This document shows positions 58,797-64,000 of a stretch of 64,000 nucleotides of DNA, piece after piece. A program made the translations under genes and the position numbers. The stretch spans positions 267,501-331,500 of the forward strand of contig JAAOOA010000129.1 in NCBI GenBank assembly GCA_012861695.1, written 5' to 3'. Source of the DNA: Trematomus loennbergii. Lineage: Eukaryota > Chordata > Actinopteri > Perciformes > Nototheniidae. Numbering within the stretch: position 1 is the first letter of the stretch; every line of letters starts with the position of its first letter. The notes below the pieces were generated by a model that worked only from the letters and a program-made list of their open reading frames with translations, did no database searches and was not told the DNA's origin.

Positions 58797-59130
58797 TGTA
58801 AGGACCATAGATGGAAATTAGCTATTAGCTTAACTCTGGCATAAATCCTATCTTCTCTTTTCTGAGATTACAATCCAGTCTCACGGAATTTGTGAGGAGG
58901 CGTGTGTGTGCAGTGAGTTGTGTGTTGGTTTTCGGATCAGGTGGTCACAGGTACAAACCCCACTGCAGTCAGCATGTCGTTGTGTCCATGGGCAAGACAC
59001 TTCACCCCAAATTGCTCCTGTGGGGATTGCCCACAGTATTGAGTATGTAAGTCGCTTTGGATAAACGTGTCTAACAAGTAACATGTAATGAAATGTATGC
59101 ATGGTCCTTGTTTAAATAAATACATCAATT
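58797..59130 (+). mobile_element. LINE-like 3' tail split by a SINE
   Basis: The left part GACCATAGATGGAAATTAGC to TTTTCTGAGATTA ends at about 58871. The right part resumes at about 59094 with TGTATGCATGGTCCTTGTTT. The uninterrupted relative at 33718 shows these are adjacent when empty. Confidence 0.7.
58871..59093 (+). mobile_element. tRNA-derived teleost SINE (V-SINE-like)
   Basis: A head region with degenerate box A/B sequence (GTGGTTTTCGG-like, GGTACAAACCCC) precedes the core GTCGTTGTGTCCATGGGCAA and GACACTTCACCC. The tail TAAGTCGCTTTGGATAAACG ends it. I recognise the core and tail from fish SINEs. The first 15 bases also resemble the fold-back terminus at 29461. No functional tRNA is predicted. 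Confidence 0.65.
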
Positions 59131-60314
59131 GTAATTGTAAACCCATACAGCTACAAAGCTAGCATATCTAACCATATTAACAATATGTTGAGCATCATCA
59201 ATGCAATAAACAGCTGACAACATAGCACAGAGAGCCTTTGTCCTTGGGGAATCAATCTAAATGTGCAGTGTGGACCGTGTTTGGAAAAACACTTTGCTCA
59301 TGTTGGCTCATATGAATTAGCCCGGCCTCTAAATGTCATCTGAAATGTCACTGCCCTCCTGGAGCAGATCTGTGTTCGTCAGGGCGTCTCAGTCTCACAT
59401 TGTTCACTGGGAGATTCACAAGAGATATCAAGTGCATTAATAGCTTCGCCTTGTTTGCACACAGTGACCTGAGTTTGAGGGGAAATGCACACCGGTTAGT
59501 TACTGCAAATGCTTTCAAGTTTATCCCTCTGAATTATTAAGAGACAAAGGGGGCAGACCTTCAAGGAGCCAATTAAGCAACAAATAAATAATAACATGTT
59601 GACAGCGTGCACAAATTGTGACACGCCAGTAATGATGAAGTACTTCTAGTAGAAATTAAGAGTGTCTGCAGGAACGTCACTGATATTTTGTTTCAAATAT
59701 TTTTATTGAGAAGAAGCATACAAGTGTAAGCAATAGTTCAGACTTCTTTGGGGTGGACATCCTGCTTCTCTTTTTCAACATAGAAGAAGCCAACAAGAAA
59801 TAATAAAGAAAAACATAGCAATACTTAATGACATGCATAGTCATAGTGGGAAAGAACATAACAATTCATAATTACAAATATTTTAAAAAGTTTTTGTTGA
59901 CTAAATCCTGATATAAAAATGATTATGTCGTTTTTAGAAATGGCATTTGACGTGTAGATTACTCCTTATGTTTGAAGACATAATAATAATACATTTCATT
60001 TGTATAGCACGCTTTAAAAACAACGTCATCTCAAGGTACTTCACAATGCTATAATAATAAAACAAATAAAATACAAAGTTATCTAAGGAGCATATTGAAT
60101 AAAATATGATAATATACATGTTCCTACACCTCCTTTAGTGTGTGCAGAACTTGCATTAAGTTAATTAATTTCACAAGAACATCTAATGTAGCTCCATACT
60201 GCGTCTGCACACGTCACGCACAAAGTTGTTTTACATGCACTACGACACATTGTTGTTCACACGTACTGAATGTCAGACTCAGCACAAACATAAAATATTT
60301 ATAGACTGAATTCC
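59131..60314. other. Intergenic; possible conserved stretch at 59320-59640
   Basis: The stretch 59320-59640 is complex and repeat-free with TCF/SOX-like ACAAAGG and homeodomain-like CAATTAAG sites. A dispersed repeat (TTTGTATAGCACGCTTTAAA) lies at 59997-60090. No coding exon. Confidence 0.3.
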
Positions 60315-60665
60315 TTGTGTTACAGAAAACACTTTTGCAGACTTATATGAATATTCTGGTCTGTGTGGCTTTAACACTGCACTTATTATCATGTACATTT
60401 ATACTATTACTTATTTATACTCATGCATTTAACACACTTTATCAGATCCCATATTTTATGTATATTTTACACATTACATTGTTATATGTTGTAGTATAAT
60501 GTACATTGCTTTATATATTTTTTACTGTACATTTGTATTTCAATATATGTATATTTTCTACTTTTTTTAATGCTAATTTATTTCTATTGGAGATGTTTAC
60601 ATTTTGAATTGTTTATCCCTAGTCTTTTCATTTCTCTAATGCACAATGCTTTGTCTTTTTTAGAA
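60315..60665 (+). mobile_element. Degraded LINE 3' region
   Basis: TATATGTATATTTTCTACTT and TCTCTAATGCACAATGCTTT resemble the region upstream of the LINE tails at 6.75 and 39.9 kb. The terminal GGGATCAATAAAG is missing. Confidence 0.35.
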
Positions 60666-61416
60666 CCAGAATTACCTCCAGAGTTAAGTGACGTATTTCT
60701 GGTGTCAAGACATCAACAAACACATGCAAACATTGGACATTTTGACATTGAAATGCACAAACCTTTAGTGAATCAGCCTCTTCACAAACAGTAGACACTA
60801 CAGGTTTTTCTGTCCACACAACACTGACCAACAGCAGAAGTCTTAATTTAGACATTCAAGTGAGTTTAAAGTGGCCTGGTTAGACTTGTCACGTATAAGT
60901 GAGTGGAAATACAGTTATTTCATCTATGGTGACGTTAGATGCATATTTGAGTTCCTGCACACCCACACAGGTGTTTTCTATTGTGGCGGATTTGACCTCT
61001 CCTCAGGTGGAAGTCGCAAATAAGTCCTAAGAAGAGACCTGATCATGTAAAGGAAAGTTAAAATACCTGTTAAAAAATAAGCTTTAAAGATTATTTCTGC
61101 TTTATGTAGGACTAAACACATCGACACGCCTTCTTTACTTTGGTCACAATCTGATTGGAGTTTGACACGTGTTTTGGCTCTCCATCGTCCACTTTTTCTA
61201 AATGTATAACTGCACGTAATACTGTGAATATTGGATGCTATTTGTTAGCATGCTAGCTCCCGTGCTTTGGCCAGTACATTTTATTAGCATTTGTCCTATT
61301 GCATTTAACCTGGTCTCCAACAACAACAAGCAGAAAAGCCCAGGGGATAAGATTTATTTTTACACTTCTGCCCCGTTTCAAATGGTGACAAGACTGTGAC
61401 GGGTGACAGACTGGAC
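60666..61416. other. Intergenic, nothing recognised
   Basis: No coding potential or bounded repeat seen. Confidence 0.3.
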
Positions 61417-61737
<321 letters not shown>

Positions 61738-62974
61738 CCGGAGGCTGAAGCACTGGTCGTGACGTCTGGGTTTTTTACTGCTAGCACACACACTCTTAAT
61801 GTGAGGAAAAATAGATCAAGCATGGCCGTCTCCAGATTACATAAGAGGCTTGATAAATACTTAACCAGCCTGTAGGACATGGCATAAAAAACCTTATTGC
61901 GTAAGAAGCTCAGAGGCTGACAATGGATGCAGGTCAGAGGGAGGAAGGTTACAGCGACACTCGTTTAGTTCTGTCTTTGTGTAGCTGTGATCTCCTGCTT
62001 TATAGTGTATTGCCAGAATGTGAACAAGGAGATGTTGAATACCCCAAAGTTTTATGATAGAAATGTAAAGTACGGGTCCCCAGCACATAGAAACTGCTGG
62101 ATGCTAACTGGCATATGTTGGCCAATTTGCACAATTAGCATTAATATGCATTATAGTCCATGCAGACGATGAATTTAAAAAATGGCTTGGTCGATTAGGA
62201 CAATTTCTGAGTGTTTTACGGGGGTTTATTAGGGATGTTGAATCCATTTCTAACCAAAACATTTCCATATTTGTGCTCCCAGTGGACAGATTTTGATGAG
62301 TTTTGGGTCCATTTTGAAGTTTTAAAGGACTCCGGATCATTTGGATTAGACAGGTAACTTCTATCTTTTAAATAGGATGACTTCAGAATGCAAGTTAGCA
62401 TACGGCGGTTTCTATGTGCTTGGCACCCATACTATACATTTCTATCATAAAACACAATAGGACTCTATAAACTGGCAACTAGACTATTATGTTCACCCTT
62501 GGATGATGTGGCTGAAGACACACAAGGACTGTTAGATCAAAACAGCCTTTCAAATGAAGTTATTCAAAATCAAATCTGAGTTAAAATGATCAGCATTTTA
62601 AAGATACATTTACACATGAACATCAGCTCAAGGCCCTAAAATGGATATATCTGCAGGAGAAAAGACGCCCTGCAGCAAAACATTTTTGTCAAGAAGAACA
62701 GACTCCGACTGACTTGATGAGATAGAAAAACAAAACCAGGTTGCATAAAGAGGCTGCATACAGAGGGAAGAGACTACAGAAGAAAAGACAGATCATTCAC
62801 TGTCATCACTGCTAAATTATGTTGTTTCATTATCATGAAAAGACCCTCTCTCTCTCTCTCTGTCTGTCTCTCTGCAGGCAGTTTTGATGGAGCTTAAAAT
62901 AGCCTCACGATGATATGAGAGCCTCTAACAGAGCTGTTTTTGGTTTGTGTTTCTGCTGCTGTGTAATCCTCTTC
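61738..62974. other. Intergenic, no gene recognised
   Basis: Contains a CT-rich tract at 62846-62875 and ordinary sequence. Frames of 60-80 codons are chance. Confidence 0.35.
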
Positions 62975-63372
62975 CACTCACAGGTTAGCACAGTTAGCGT
63001 TAGCCTCAACCCTGCTACACTCACAGGTTAGCACAGTTAGCGTTAGCATCATCCCTGCTACACTCACAGGTTAGCACAGGTAGCCTTAGCATCATCCCTA
63101 CTACACTCACAGGTTAGCACAGGTAGCGTTAGCATCATCCCTGCTACACTCACAGGTTAGCACAGGTAGCGTTAGCATCATCCCTACTACACTCACATGT
63201 TAGCACAGTTAGCATTAGCATCATCCCTGCTACACTCACAGGTTAGCACAGTTAGCGTTAGCATCATCCCTGCTACACTCACAGGTTAGCACAGATAGCG
63301 TTAGCATCATCCCTGCTACACTCACAGGTTAGCACAGTTAGCGTTAGCATCATCCCTGCTACACTCACAGCA
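62975..63372. repeat. 43-bp minisatellite, nine copies
   Basis: The unit contains CTACACTCACAGGTTAGCAC, AGTTAGCGTTAGCATC and ATCCCTG. Variants are AGGTAGCG, CACATG and AGATAGCG. Non-coding. Confidence 0.95.
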
Positions 63373-64000
63373 ATCTGAGACACGAGCTGAGGAGAAACAC
63401 CCTGAAAATATTAGAAAATTACCATCAGAAATGTTGAGAAATTATTATTATTTTTAATAATTTCCTTGTTAAAGATGAGAATGTTCATTAAAGACACGTC
63501 CAATCAGTACAAAGATTGGATCCACATTGACAAACTGCAAGATGAAAATGCTTGTACATGAGATAAAAACAGGATGATATAATATTCTTTAAATACAAAA
63601 TACTTTGAAAGAGACATTTTCAGAACTTCATGTTACTAAAATGGGCCATTGTGCGAAAATTCTACTAAATAGTGTAATTTATTTACATTTTGATGCTAGA
63701 ATACACTGACTTAAATACCCATATTTGTACATATGTATACAGCTTACCAAATGTTATTATTGTTGACATTGACATGCTGATACAGCATTCCAACTATGCA
63801 CAAATTCTTTATTTTTATTATTCCGCCGTTTTTTTTGCGCCTCTTCTGCTCCCACATTCCACATCGCAGAAACTCCATTCAAACATCAAAACGTTCAGCT
63901 CGATCGGGAATCAATGGCTATTACTTTTCACATTCATAACTTTCATCATTCTAGGGATATATCCCATAATGGAAGTCAATGGAGAAACTCTTCAGACTTG
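63373..64000. other. Intergenic, AT-rich, nothing recognised
   Basis: No gene or repeat could be supported up to the window end. Confidence 0.35.

Noticed and set aside
58900..58970. tRNA gene
   Set aside because: The box A/B-like sequence belongs to a SINE head. It is degenerate and followed by a SINE core and tail.

Overview
This window is genomic DNA from a ray-finned (teleost) fish, most likely a percomorph. The evidence is spliced vertebrate genes, teleost-type short interspersed elements, LINE 3' tails, many terminal-inverted-repeat (TIR) transposons and very abundant (AC)n/(GT)n arrays. Only three genes can be supported. They are a damaged TRIM-family E3 ligase on the + strand (about 11.76-14.15 kb), phlda1 on the - strand (32.8-33.3 kb), and nap1l1 on the - strand (coding exons 36.6-52.7 kb, untranslated first exon and promoter near 55.9-56.0 kb). 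The rest is intron or intergenic DNA dominated by mobile elements, minisatellites and microsatellites.

Layout. 0-4.2 kb: a transposon flanked by TTAA that carries a 37-bp minisatellite and a nested second TIR element; the uninterrupted duplicate of its target site lies next to it. 4.2-11.6 kb: microsatellites, a TIR element with 30-bp perfect ends, LINE 3' fragments and a 90-bp tandem repeat. 11.7-14.2 kb: the TRIM gene, with an IRF-type motif just upstream and several frameshifts. 14.2-31 kb: gene-poor, with piggyBac-like TTAA elements, a 57-bp minisatellite, a tandem duplication whose two copies received different transposons, long (GT)n tracts, a fold-back element and a 36-bp minisatellite. 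32.2-33.5 kb: phlda1 and its flanks. 35.1-56.1 kb: nap1l1, whose introns hold several transposons and two large minisatellites. 56.1-64 kb: no gene; a nested SINE-in-LINE, an inverted GT/CA pair and a 43-bp minisatellite.

Gene logic. phlda1 (PH-like domain, stress-responsive) and nap1l1 (nucleosome assembly chaperone) lie tail-to-head on the same strand. From memory this is the arrangement of PHLDA1-NAP1L1 on human 12q21. It is the paralogue of the PHLDA2-NAP1L4 pair at 11p15.5, and protein details place this locus with PHLDA1/NAP1L1. nap1l1 shows 14 coding exons, all with canonical splice sites, totalling 394 codons. It also has one 1-base deletion and one 1-base insertion that cancel in frame. 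Together with four deletions in the TRIM gene, these could be assembly errors or real lesions. The sequence alone cannot decide between them.

I saw no clear new multi-gene system. The most notable observations concern mobile-element biology: paralogous empty sites that define TTAA target duplications, minisatellites seeded inside transposon ends, one 57-bp minisatellite at two sites in opposite orientation, and an intronic minisatellite in nap1l1 whose every unit presents a splice-acceptor-like motif on the coding strand.
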